From Moraxellaceae bacterium (GTDB lineage Bacteria; Pseudomonadota; Gammaproteobacteria; Pseudomonadales; Moraxellaceae), in the NCBI GenBank assembly GCA_021156385.1, contig JAJNDL010000062.1:1-8627 (forward strand): DNA of 8,627 nt, written 5' to 3'. The notes below the pieces were generated by a model. That model was not told the DNA's origin. It did not search any database and saw nothing but the letters and a program-made list of their open reading frames with translations. Numbering within the stretch: the stretch's first letter is position 1; each line of letters opens with the position of its first letter. Shown piece after piece: positions 1 to 7,132 of this stretch. The translations under genes and the position numbers were made by a program.

Positions 1-1412
1 CGGCCGGCCGCGTCCAGGTAATAGCTCTGGCAGATGTCGGGCCGGATCGGCATGCGGGCCAGGCGTTTTTCAATGCGCGCATTGAAGTCGTCCTGCACCG
101 TGCGGCGCACTTCGAAGCGTTGCAGGCCGGCCGACAGCACCGACTTCACGGCCTTGGCGACATAGACGGCCTGCTGTTCCGCCGTCCACATCACCGAGCC
201 CTGCACGCTGTGCGAGTTGGGCCCCAGCATCATGAACATGTTGGGAAAGCCGTGGATGGCGAGACCCTGGTAGGCGCGGGGACGGCCCTGCCATACCTCG
301 CTCAGCGAGCGGCCGTCGGCGCCCTTGATGACGCGGTAGATGGCCGGCTCGGCCACGGCATAGCCGGTGCCGAAGATGATGGTGTCGACCTCGAACTCCG
401 TGCCGTCTTCCGCAACGACACCGGTCTCGGTGATGCGCTTCAGCCCCTGGAAGACCACCTTCACGTTGGGCTTGGCGAGCGCCGCATACCACTCGTTGGA
501 GAACATCGGCCGCTTGCAGCCCAGCGTGTGGTCGGGCGTCAGCTTCGCGCGCATCTCGGGATCGGAAATGGAGCGGCGGATGTTGAAGAGGCCGATGGGA
601 TGCGTTGCGGCACGCAGCGCGCGCTCGCGCAGAAAGAGCGGCAGCGAGGGCTCGAGGCCGAGCAGCGCGGTTTCGCGCACCAGCTTCTGCAGGCCGGGCG
701 CACGCGCAAAGAGCGTGCTGACGGCCTTCGGCATGGCGAAGTCCGGCTTGGGCAGCACCCACGACGGCGTGCGCTGCAGGCTGATGAGCTGCTTCACCCT
801 GGGCTGAATCGCCGGCAGGAACTGGATGGCCGAGGCGCCGCTGCCGATTACCGCCACGCGTTCGCCGGTGAGGTCGTGGTCGTGGTTCCACTTGCCGGAG
901 TGGAACAGCGTGCCGCGGAATTTCTCCTGTCCGGGAAAGGACGGCATCTTGGCCTCGCCGATGAAACCCGGCGCAGCCACGAATACCTTCGCCGCATAGT
1001 GCTCGCCTGCCGCGGTGGTGATGCGCCAGCGTTGCGCCGCATCGTCCCAGCGTGCATCAGTCACTTCGGTGTCGAGGCGGATGCGGTCGACGATACCGAA
1101 GCGGTGCGCCACGTCTTCGAGGTACTGCCGGATCTCGGCCTGCGGCGCATAGGTCCGGCTCCAGTTCGGGTTGGGCGCAAAGCCCAGCGAATACAGCTCG
1201 CTGGGCACGTCGCAGCGCAGGCCTGGATAGTCGTTCAACGCCCAGGTGCCCCCAATGCGGCTGGCCCGGTCCAGGATCAGCGAATTGGTGATGCCCTGCT
1301 CCTTGAGCTTGATGCAGGCGGAGAGGCCCGAGGGCCCGGCACCGAGAATCAGGGCATCGACCTGCTTTTCCTGCGTTTTGACCCTGGACTTGCGCGCGGC
1401 TGCGGTCGCCAT
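1..1412 (-). CDS. Flavin-containing (Baeyer-Villiger type) monooxygenase, C-terminus cut by window edge
   Basis: I translated the minus strand from the ATG at 1412. It stays open for 470 codons to the window edge, so only the C-terminal end is missing; whole family members usually have about 490-550 residues. Seen: an N-terminal FAD-binding Rossmann motif GAGPSG (residues 24-29), the GGTW...YPGLRCD stretch (54-68), the fingerprint FRGTLFHSGKW (165-175), which fits F-x-G-x-x-x-H-x-x-x-W exactly, and a second nucleotide-binding motif GSGASA (190-195) for NADPH. Family knowledge: these soluble enzymes use NADPH and O2 to insert oxygen next to a ketone, giving an ester or lactone. The substrate cannot be read from sequence. 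The start is supported by AGGAG (1421-1425 on this strand) 8 nt upstream. The gene is divergent from a TetR-family regulator, its likely repressor. An N- or S-oxidising flavin monooxygenase is less likely given the full fingerprint. Confidence 0.93.
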   Translation of the reverse strand, partial: MATAAARKSRVKTQEKQVDALILGAGPSGLSACIKLKEQGITNSLILDRASRIGGTWALNDYPGLRCDVPSELYSLGFAPNPNWSRTYAPQAEIRQYLEDVAHRFGIVDRIRLDTEVTDARWDDAAQRWRITTAAGEHYAAKVFVAAPGFIGEAKMPSFPGQEKFRGTLFHSGKWNHDHDLTGERVAVIGSGASAIQFLPAIQPRVKQLISLQRTPSWVLPKPDFAMPKAVSTLFARAPGLQKLVRETALLGLEPSLPLFLRERALRAATHPIGLFNIRRSISDPEMRAKLTPDHTLGCKRPMFSNEWYAALAKPNVKVVFQGLKRITETGVVAEDGTEFEVDTIIFGTGYAVAEPAIYRVIKGADGRSLSEVWQGRPRAYQGLAIHGFPNMFMMLGPNSHSVQGSVMWTAEQQAVYVAKAVKSVLSAGLQRFEVRRTVQDDFNARIEKRLARMPIRPDICQSYYLDAAG

Positions 1413-1474
1413 GGATTCGTCTCCTGTCTTCTGGCAGCGGACACCCGGAAGGTGTCCCACCCCGATTTCGGAAC

Positions 1475-1503
1475 AGACTGTCATCTACGGAATGACATGT
1501 CAA
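1475..1503 (-). promoter_or_regulatory. Candidate promoter and TetR operator of the monooxygenase gene
   Basis: Read on the minus strand, a perfect -35 hexamer TTGACA lies at 1503-1498. A weak -10, CAGTCT, lies at 1480-1475 after 17 nt; it keeps only the conserved second A and last T. The inverted repeat TGTCAT-N7-ATGACA (1479-1497) fills the spacer, and the 10-bp palindrome TGACATGTCA (1493-1502) overlaps the -35. A dimeric TetR protein bound here would block RNA polymerase, which fits the divergent regulator next door. The motifs are seen directly; promoter activity and binding are inferred. Confidence 0.5.
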
Positions 1504-1542
1504 CATCGGAAGTGATCGTCATTTCGCAGGCCGTCGGCTACC

Positions 1543-2157
1543 ATGCCCTGCATGAGTGAAGACCAGACCCTTTCCCGCGCCGAACGCAACCGCCAGCAGT
1601 TGCGGGCCGACATCATCCAGGCCGCCTTCGAGGAATTTTCCGCGCGCGGTTACCACCAGACCGCCATTTCCGACATCGCCAAACGCCTCGGCATCGGCCA
1701 CGGCACCTTCTACCGCTACTTCGAGAACAAGCGCGACATCCTCGAGCACGTCATCAACGACGTCTCGGCGCGCATCATGGCCGCGCTCACGGCCGAGAAC
1801 GCGCCCACCGCCACGGCCTCGCTGGAGGATTACCGCGAGCAGACCGCGCGCATCGCCAAGCGCCTGACCGAGATCCTCGGCCAGAACCCGGCCATGGCCC
1901 GCATGATGCTGTTCGAAGCCACCTCCATCGACCCGCAGATGACCGAACGCCTGCTCGCGCTGCTGGACTGGGCCGGCCAGTTCACCGCGGCCTATATGGA
2001 AAACGGCGTGCGCCTGGGATTTTTCCGCGAGGACCTGGATACGGAGGCCACGGGCCATGCCGTGCGCCTCCGCTCCGGCAGGCCTCAGGCCTGCGCCAGC
2101 ATGAAACGCACGACGCGGCCGTTCTCGGGGCTGGGAAGTTTCAGCACCTCGTCATAG
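1543..2157 (+). CDS. TetR-family transcriptional regulator, C-terminus apparently truncated or replaced
   Basis: This 204-residue reading frame has a typical TetR N-terminus. Helix 1 covers about residues 17-35. The helix-turn-helix follows at about 40-60 (AISDIAKRLGIGHGTFYRYF), then the usual ENKRDIL. Residues 65-170 look like a helical ligand-binding and dimerisation domain, including AYMENGVRLGFF. After about residue 174 the text stops looking like a TetR protein and becomes arginine-, serine- and threonine-rich. From 2085 onward it is antisense to the end of the neighbouring minus-strand gene. Neither other frame restores a plausible ending, so deletion or rearrangement is more likely than a single frameshift. 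Neither the ATG at 1543 nor the one at 1552 has a good ribosome site; the start could be either. It probably represses the divergent monooxygenase gene if still functional. Confidence 0.8.
   Translation: MPCMSEDQTLSRAERNRQQLRADIIQAAFEEFSARGYHQTAISDIAKRLGIGHGTFYRYFENKRDILEHVINDVSARIMAALTAENAPTATASLEDYREQTARIAKRLTEILGQNPAMARMMLFEATSIDPQMTERLLALLDWAGQFTAAYMENGVRLGFFREDLDTEATGHAVRLRSGRPQACASMKRTTRPFSGLGSFSTSS
2078..2094. terminator. Stem-loop at the junction of two convergent genes, possible weak terminator
   Basis: GCAGGCC-TCA-GGCCTGC is a perfect 7-bp GC-rich stem with a 3-nt loop. On the minus strand the loop is the TGA stop codon of the membrane-protein gene. It also lies inside the 3' part of the TetR reading frame. 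No T-run follows on either strand, so it is at best a weak terminator or a transcript-end stabiliser. Confidence 0.3.
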
Positions 2158-2894
2158 AGGTCGATCGTCATGTCACAGACCTTTTCCTTGTCCAGGCCGG
2201 GCGCCCCCAGGTTCTCGTAGAGCGCCACGTCTGCGCCGTACTTCGTCGCAAGCTGCATGAAGACGCGCTGGATGCTGCCTGTCATCTCCTGCTCGGTGGG
2301 CCGGGTCTGCGGCGCCAAGGCGGCGCTCTCGATGACTTTGGCCAGCGCCTGCAGGTCCGCCTCCACCGTTTCCTTCTTCACGTACTTCACCATGTTCACC
2401 GGCGCGCCCGGCTGCGGAAACATGAAGCCGTAGCAGAGGCCGTTGCCCTGGGCACGCAGCTCCCGCATTTCCTGCACCATCACGCCCATGTAGGCGGAAG
2501 CCGCTTCGTTGCTGGTGACGGGCAGGGACTTCATGGCGACGGCCATGACCTTGGGCTTCATCGCTGCCACCAGCTGGTCGTCGCGCAAGCCCTCCTTCCT
2601 GCCGCGTTGGAACTCCGCCAGCAGCTCGCCGTAGGTCGCAGGGGCGTGCTTCCTGATCGCCACGAAGGCCGGTATCTGCGCAAGCTTGCTCTCGAAATCT
2701 TTCTGCTCCAGCCGGCCGGTGATGTCGGCGATGACGGTCGCCTTGGCCACGGTGAAGAGCACGACGAAGAGGATGACGGTCCCCCAGGAGCGCGCACTGG
2801 AATCCCGGTCGGCGTTCCGCGTGGCCCAGAACACGACGACGAAGGCCACCAGGGCGCACACGGCCCCGACGATGGCGTTGACGAAAATGGACAT
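2085..2894 (-). CDS. Uncharacterised protein with two N-terminal membrane segments
   Basis: I do not recognise this family. The 269-residue protein begins with a hydrophobic segment at about residues 4-25. A short loop with three arginines (26-36) and a second hydrophobic segment (about 37-57) follow. The rest is a mostly helical, charged domain of about 210 residues. By the positive-inside rule the arginine loop should be cytoplasmic, which would put the large domain in the periplasm; this is an inference. That domain holds two cysteines, C154 and C240. The start at 2894 is chosen because AAGGAG (2906-2901 on this strand) sits 6 nt upstream; an in-frame ATG 17 codons earlier gives only a basic, unlikely extension. 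The gene follows the formaldehyde operon by 113 nt on the same strand, so co-transcription is possible but not shown. Confidence 0.75.
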   Translation of the reverse strand: MSIFVNAIVGAVCALVAFVVVFWATRNADRDSSARSWGTVILFVVLFTVAKATVIADITGRLEQKDFESKLAQIPAFVAIRKHAPATYGELLAEFQRGRKEGLRDDQLVAAMKPKVMAVAMKSLPVTSNEAASAYMGVMVQEMRELRAQGNGLCYGFMFPQPGAPVNMVKYVKKETVEADLQALAKVIESAALAPQTRPTEQEMTGSIQRVFMQLATKYGADVALYENLGAPGLDKEKVCDMTIDLYDEVLKLPSPENGRVVRFMLAQA

Positions 2895-2900
2895 GCTCCG

Positions 2901-2906
2901 CTCCTT
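2901..2906 (-). promoter_or_regulatory. Ribosome binding site fixing the start of the membrane protein
   Basis: AAGGAG on the minus strand, 6 nt before the ATG at 2894. It decides against the longer in-frame start at 2945. Confidence 0.7.
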
Positions 2907-3007
2907 TCTTGTTGTTCTGTCCCGCCGGCATGTTCCGGCCCGCAATTAGTAGCACGGACCGGCAGCGGCGGCTTCCGGATTATTACGGAGCACGCACGCG
3001 CCGCTGC

Positions 3008-3883
3008 TTAGCCGGCAAGCGTCTGGTAATGGAAGCGGAGGTGGTCTTCGATGAAGGTCGCGATGAAATAATAGCCGTGGTCGTAGCCCGCGTGCCGGCG
3101 CAGCGTGAGCGGCTGGCCAGCCTCGGTGCAGGCGGCCTCGAGCAGATGCGGGTGCAGCTGCTCGGCGAGGAATTTGTCGCCCAGTCCCTGGTCGACGAGG
3201 ATGCCGTGCGGAAACAGCGCCTGCAGCCCGACGCGATGACGCTGGCGGATGAGTTCCGTGGCATCGTGCGCCGCCCACTGGCGACTGTCGTCGCCGAGAT
3301 AGCCCGTGAAGGCCTTCTGCCCCCAGAGACATTGCATCGGCGCGCAGATGGGTGCGAACGCCGACAGCGAGAGGAAGCGGCCGGGATTGCGCAGCGCCAG
3401 CGTCAGCGCGCCATGGCCGCCCATGGAGTGGCCCATGAGGCCGAGGCGGTCGGAATCGACCGGCAGCGCCTGGCCGAGCAGGGGCAGCAGCTCCTGCAGC
3501 AGGTAGCTCTCCATGCGCCAGTGCCGGTCCCAGGGTGCGCGCGTGGCATCGAGGTAGAAACCCGCGCCCGTGCCGAAATCCCAGCTCTCGGACTCGCCCG
3601 GCACGCCGGCGCCGCGCGGGCTGGTATCCGGCGTCACGAGCGCGAGGCCGAGCTGCGCGGCCACGCGCTGCGCGCCGGCCTTCACGGCGAAGGTCTCGTC
3701 GGTGCAGGTGAGCCCGGCCAGGAACACCACCGCCGGCACGGGGCCGGCCGCGGCCGCCGGCGGCAGGTAGAGCCCGAAGCGCATGGGCAGGCCGATGAGC
3801 ATGGACTCGTGCTGGTAGAAGCGCTGCTCGCCCTCGAAGCAGGCATGCACGCTCAGCAGGCTGGGGGTGGGCAGGTCGCTCAT
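3008..3883 (-). CDS. fghA: S-formylglutathione hydrolase
   Basis: The full-length 291-residue protein belongs to the esterase D / FrmB family, a cytoplasmic alpha/beta-hydrolase. It hydrolyses S-formylglutathione to formate and glutathione, the second step of glutathione-dependent formaldehyde oxidation. Seen: the FLAGLTCTDE oxyanion region (54-63), the nucleophile elbow GHSMGG with Ser153, the LVDQGLGDKF segment (229-238) carrying the likely catalytic Asp, and YDHGYYFIATFI with His269. All are hallmarks of this family, and the length is slightly above the usual ~280. The ATG at 3883 follows the stop of frmA after one base (TGA-C-ATG) and has no clear ribosome site of its own, so translation is probably coupled to frmA. 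The gene is also called frmB in enteric bacteria. Confidence 0.96.
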   Translation of the reverse strand: MSDLPTPSLLSVHACFEGEQRFYQHESMLIGLPMRFGLYLPPAAAAGPVPAVVFLAGLTCTDETFAVKAGAQRVAAQLGLALVTPDTSPRGAGVPGESESWDFGTGAGFYLDATRAPWDRHWRMESYLLQELLPLLGQALPVDSDRLGLMGHSMGGHGALTLALRNPGRFLSLSAFAPICAPMQCLWGQKAFTGYLGDDSRQWAAHDATELIRQRHRVGLQALFPHGILVDQGLGDKFLAEQLHPHLLEAACTEAGQPLTLRRHAGYDHGYYFIATFIEDHLRFHYQTLAG

Positions 3884-3884
3884 G

Positions 3885-5003
<1,119 letters not shown>

Positions 5004-5010
5004 GGGCCTT

Positions 5011-5015
5011 CCTCC
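5011..5015 (-). promoter_or_regulatory. Ribosome binding site of frmA
   Basis: GGAGG on the minus strand, 7 nt before the ATG at 5003. It fixes the frmA start and argues against the longer reading from 5084. Confidence 0.8.
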
Positions 5016-5159
5016 AGGGCAGAGGCTGCCGCGAGTGCGCAGCCGTCGGAGCGGCGCGCGCCACAATCGCCGGGGCGGCGGCACGGTGCCATGCAGGACA
5101 GGATAGACGAAATGTCCGGAGCCACCCGAAGAGACGGGTTTTCAATGTGCACGCAAAAT

Positions 5160-5187
5160 GAAAAGGACTGCCCATGCAGTCCTTTTC
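5160..5187 (-). terminator. Strong intrinsic terminator of the methyltransferase unit
   Basis: A perfect 12-bp stem, GAAAAGGACTGC and its complement, closes a 4-nt loop (5172-5175). On the minus strand the descending arm ends in CCTTTTC and is followed by ATTTTG, giving a T-rich tail. It begins 29 nt after the stop of the gene at 5217-6134 and separates that gene from frmA. The stem's A and T ends make it T-ended on the plus strand too, so it may act in both directions. Confidence 0.85.
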
Positions 5188-5216
5188 AAGGCTGAAGCCA
5201 GCGCTTCCTGCCGCGC

Positions 5217-6134
5217 CTACTCCGACTTTTTGAAATGCCGGAAGAGTTCTTTCGGATTATTGAAGAGCAACCACAACGCAAACCAGGCCTTGCGCCACGG
5301 GCTGTAATCGGCGCGGAACACGCGCAAGGGAGCGGGCAGGGGCTGCAGCTTCTCCAGGCTGACCGGGGTGGCGTGCCAGACCAGGTTCACGTCTTCCCGG
5401 TTCGAGAGCAGGGTGCCGTCATAGCCGACGAACAGGTAGGTCTTGTACTCGCTGTCGTCGCGCAGCTGCTCCAGCGTCGGCCGCTCGGCGCCCAGCACAT
5501 GATCGAGCAGATCGTTGCGCACCAGAAAGATGTTGCAGGTCGTGGTCGCCACCGGCGAGTAGCCCTTGCGCTCGCCCAGCTTCTGCATCGACTTCGCGCT
5601 CGCGCCCCGGCGCACGAAGAAATCCTTGGGCTGGACGTATTCGATCTCGTTGGGGATGGTCGGGTTGTATTCGATGCAGATCACCTTGGGACGGTATTTC
5701 TCCAGCGACTCGAGAATGAAGTAGTCGCAGCCATCGATATCGATGGAAAGCAGGTCGAAGTCGGACGGGATGGGCGTGGAGGCAAGGATGTTGTCCAGGG
5801 TGCTGTCGCCTTCGAAGGTGACGAAGCGGCAGATCTTGTGGACATCGTCGCGCGGAATGTTCCGGAGCAGGTCGCGATGCCTTTCCGCATCGCCCTCGAT
5901 CAGCACCGCCTTGTATTCGCGGTTCTTGATGAGATTGTAGGTATTGGAAAGGTGGATGCCGTCCCAGGCACCGAATTCCACGCACCAGCCGCTGGTCTGC
6001 GCCGTGGCATTCAGGCGGCGGAGGATTTCCTCGATGATGCCGTCCTCGCCAAACTGAGTGTAGATGTTGCGGGCGAACGACTTGATGGGAGGAAGGTTCG
6101 TCGTGGACGCGGCCGGGGAATTGTCAGTCGTCAT
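5217..6134 (-). CDS. FkbM-like SAM-dependent methyltransferase (second of a tandem pair)
   Basis: The 305-residue protein resembles class I SAM-dependent methyltransferases of the FkbM type. Seen: FGEDGIIEEIL (28-38) before the core; motif I VEFGAWDG (52-59) for SAM binding; LIEGD (78-82), the acidic end of strand 2; and LLSIDIDGCDYFILE (128-142), the FkbM-like strand-4 signature. After about residue 215 it carries a longer C-terminal part ending in an amphipathic tryptophan-rich tail (YSPWRKAWFALWLLF). There is no signal peptide. FkbM-type enzymes often O-methylate sugars or polyketides; the substrate here is unknown. The start at 6134 is preferred over an ATG at 6191, which adds a 19-residue polar tail, but neither has a good ribosome site. 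A 102-nt gap separates it from the upstream methyltransferase gene, and a strong terminator follows. Confidence 0.78.
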   Translation of the reverse strand: MTTDNSPAASTTNLPPIKSFARNIYTQFGEDGIIEEILRRLNATAQTSGWCVEFGAWDGIHLSNTYNLIKNREYKAVLIEGDAERHRDLLRNIPRDDVHKICRFVTFEGDSTLDNILASTPIPSDFDLLSIDIDGCDYFILESLEKYRPKVICIEYNPTIPNEIEYVQPKDFFVRRGASAKSMQKLGERKGYSPVATTTCNIFLVRNDLLDHVLGAERPTLEQLRDDSEYKTYLFVGYDGTLLSNREDVNLVWHATPVSLEKLQPLPAPLRVFRADYSPWRKAWFALWLLFNNPKELFRHFKKSE

Positions 6135-6236
6135 AGCTTGGCTTCGCTTTGCAATGCGCACGGATGGCGCGGTTGAATTCGTTGGCGGCATGGCCCGGAG
6201 TGAAGCGGCATCCGCTGCCGGAAGCCGGCCGGGGGC

Positions 6237-6965
6237 TTACTCCTTGCGGGTCCATGACTCCCACACGAAGGGATAGTTCCAGTCTTCCCGATGCGTCTCG
6301 GCGAGCTTCTCGCGGATGGCCGCGCGCAGCGGCTTCGCATCGGGATAGAAATCGTGGAACTGGATCTGCAGGTGGCGGATGCGCGGCATGAGGCCAGCCG
6401 CCTGGATGTGCGGCAGGATCATGAACTCGGCGCCCTCCACGTTCAACTTGAGCAGGTCGATGTTCTCGACGCCGAGCTGCTTCATCTCGTCCACGAAGCC
6501 TTTCACGAAAACCCGTTCGCAGTTTTCCGCGGCGTTGTTCTTGATGAGGCTGGAGCCGTCGTCCTCGTTGCTGATCAGGAAGCTGCCGTCGGCATCCGAC
6601 AGGCCATAGTTGAAGCAGCGCACCTTCGGATTGCCCGCGAAGCGGTGGCAGCACTCATCGTAGAAGCGCTTTACCGGCTCGAAGACATAGACTTGGCAAC
6701 CGAACTTCCGGTAGACCGCGTCGGCGAAATCGCCCTTGTAGCCGCCAAGGTCCACCACGACGCTGTCGGACGTCAGCGGATAGGCGAGCCGGCGCGTGTC
6801 ATCACCGTTTTCCGCGAACCACTTGCGCACGGCGAGGGTGAACTCGTCTTTCTCGACATAGAGGCGATACAGGAAGACCAGCTGGTTGCGGAGCTTGCGG
6901 GGGATCGACAGGGGATTGCGCAGGGCCCGAGCGACCTTACGGGCAAACGAATTGCTGTGTGTCAT
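6237..6965 (-). CDS. FkbM family methyltransferase (first of a tandem pair)
   Basis: The 242-residue protein is a compact FkbM-family (Methyltransf_21 type) SAM-dependent methyltransferase. A basic N-terminus (residues 9-31) precedes the fold. Motif I is VVDLGGYKGDF (70-80). VFEP (94-97) ends strand 2 and would hold the SAM ribose. LLKLNVEGAEFMIL (171-184) is the family hallmark, here with Asn175 where Asp is commonest. IQFHDF (201-206) fits strand 5. The same strand is open in this frame up to 8072, but that extension only overlaps the AraC gene, so the start is placed at the ATG at 6965. No clear ribosome site precedes it. It is probably the first gene of a unit with the other methyltransferase, driven from the 167-bp gap upstream. 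Likely soluble; substrate unknown. Confidence 0.85.
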   Translation of the reverse strand: MTHSNSFARKVARALRNPLSIPRKLRNQLVFLYRLYVEKDEFTLAVRKWFAENGDDTRRLAYPLTSDSVVVDLGGYKGDFADAVYRKFGCQVYVFEPVKRFYDECCHRFAGNPKVRCFNYGLSDADGSFLISNEDDGSSLIKNNAAENCERVFVKGFVDEMKQLGVENIDLLKLNVEGAEFMILPHIQAAGLMPRIRHLQIQFHDFYPDAKPLRAAIREKLAETHREDWNYPFVWESWTRKE

Positions 6966-7042
6966 GGGAAACTGGGACCGTCTGCAGTCTGGTGATGCCG
7001 CCACACTCGCCGGGCAGGGAGGCGGGGTAAAAAGGCGGGCAG

Positions 7043-7051
7043 ATGATAGCA
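7043..7051 (-). promoter_or_regulatory. Candidate extended -10 promoter for the methyltransferase pair
   Basis: The minus strand reads TGCTATCAT, an extended -10 (TGn plus TATCAT, one base from TATAAT), about 77 nt before the ATG at 6965. The best -35, TTCACC, is 15 nt away and weak. It overlaps the complement of the CCGGACGGTGAA repeat, so an activator or repressor bound there could control it. Promoter use is inferred. Confidence 0.45.
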
Positions 7052-7057
7052 AAGATG

Positions 7058-7112
7058 CCGGACGGTGAATAAATCGTCTGAAGAGGTCGTGGCGGTCTCT
7101 CCGTACGGTGAA
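7058..7112. repeat. Direct repeat CCGKACGGTGAA, two copies
   Basis: CCGGACGGTGAA (7058-7069) and CCGTACGGTGAA (7101-7112) match at 11 of 12 positions and start 43 bp apart, about four DNA turns. One copy abuts the candidate extended -10 and the other forms the first arm of a stem-loop. They could be paired binding sites in the gap before the methyltransferase genes. Confidence 0.5.
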
Positions 7113-7122
7113 ATGACCGTAC
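7103..7122 (-). terminator. Stem-loop just after the AraC-family gene
   Basis: GTACGGT-GAAATG-ACCGTAC is a perfect 7-bp stem with a 6-nt loop. It begins about 11 nt after the stop at 7133 on the minus strand. No T-run follows, so it may be a Rho-dependent or stabilising hairpin, or a protein-binding palindrome. Confidence 0.35.
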
Positions 7123-7132
7123 AGGACTGCCC

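Noticed and set aside
120..1559. Long plus-strand open frame of 479 codons opposite the monooxygenase gene
   Set aside because: It has low-complexity, arginine- and histidine-rich composition with no motif. It is the antisense of a gene with all family motifs; such frames are common in GC-rich DNA.
2959..2978. CCGG-bounded imperfect stem after fghA on the minus strand
   Set aside because: The stem is interrupted and no T-run follows, so I could not support a terminator between fghA and the membrane-protein gene.
5124..5142. ACCCG-AAGAGA-CGGGT followed by TTTT on the plus strand
   Set aside because: A 5-bp stem is too short for a confident terminator, no plus-strand gene ends there, and an operator role for frmA would be guesswork.
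5235..6176. Plus-strand open frame of 313 codons opposite the second methyltransferase
   Set aside because: The minus-strand product has ordered methyltransferase motifs; this frame has none.
6135..6236. Small GC stems in the gap between the two methyltransferase genes (for example GCCGG-CTT-CCGGC)
   Set aside because: Short stems arise easily in GC-rich DNA. No T-run or repeated unit makes them a terminator or a known repeat family.
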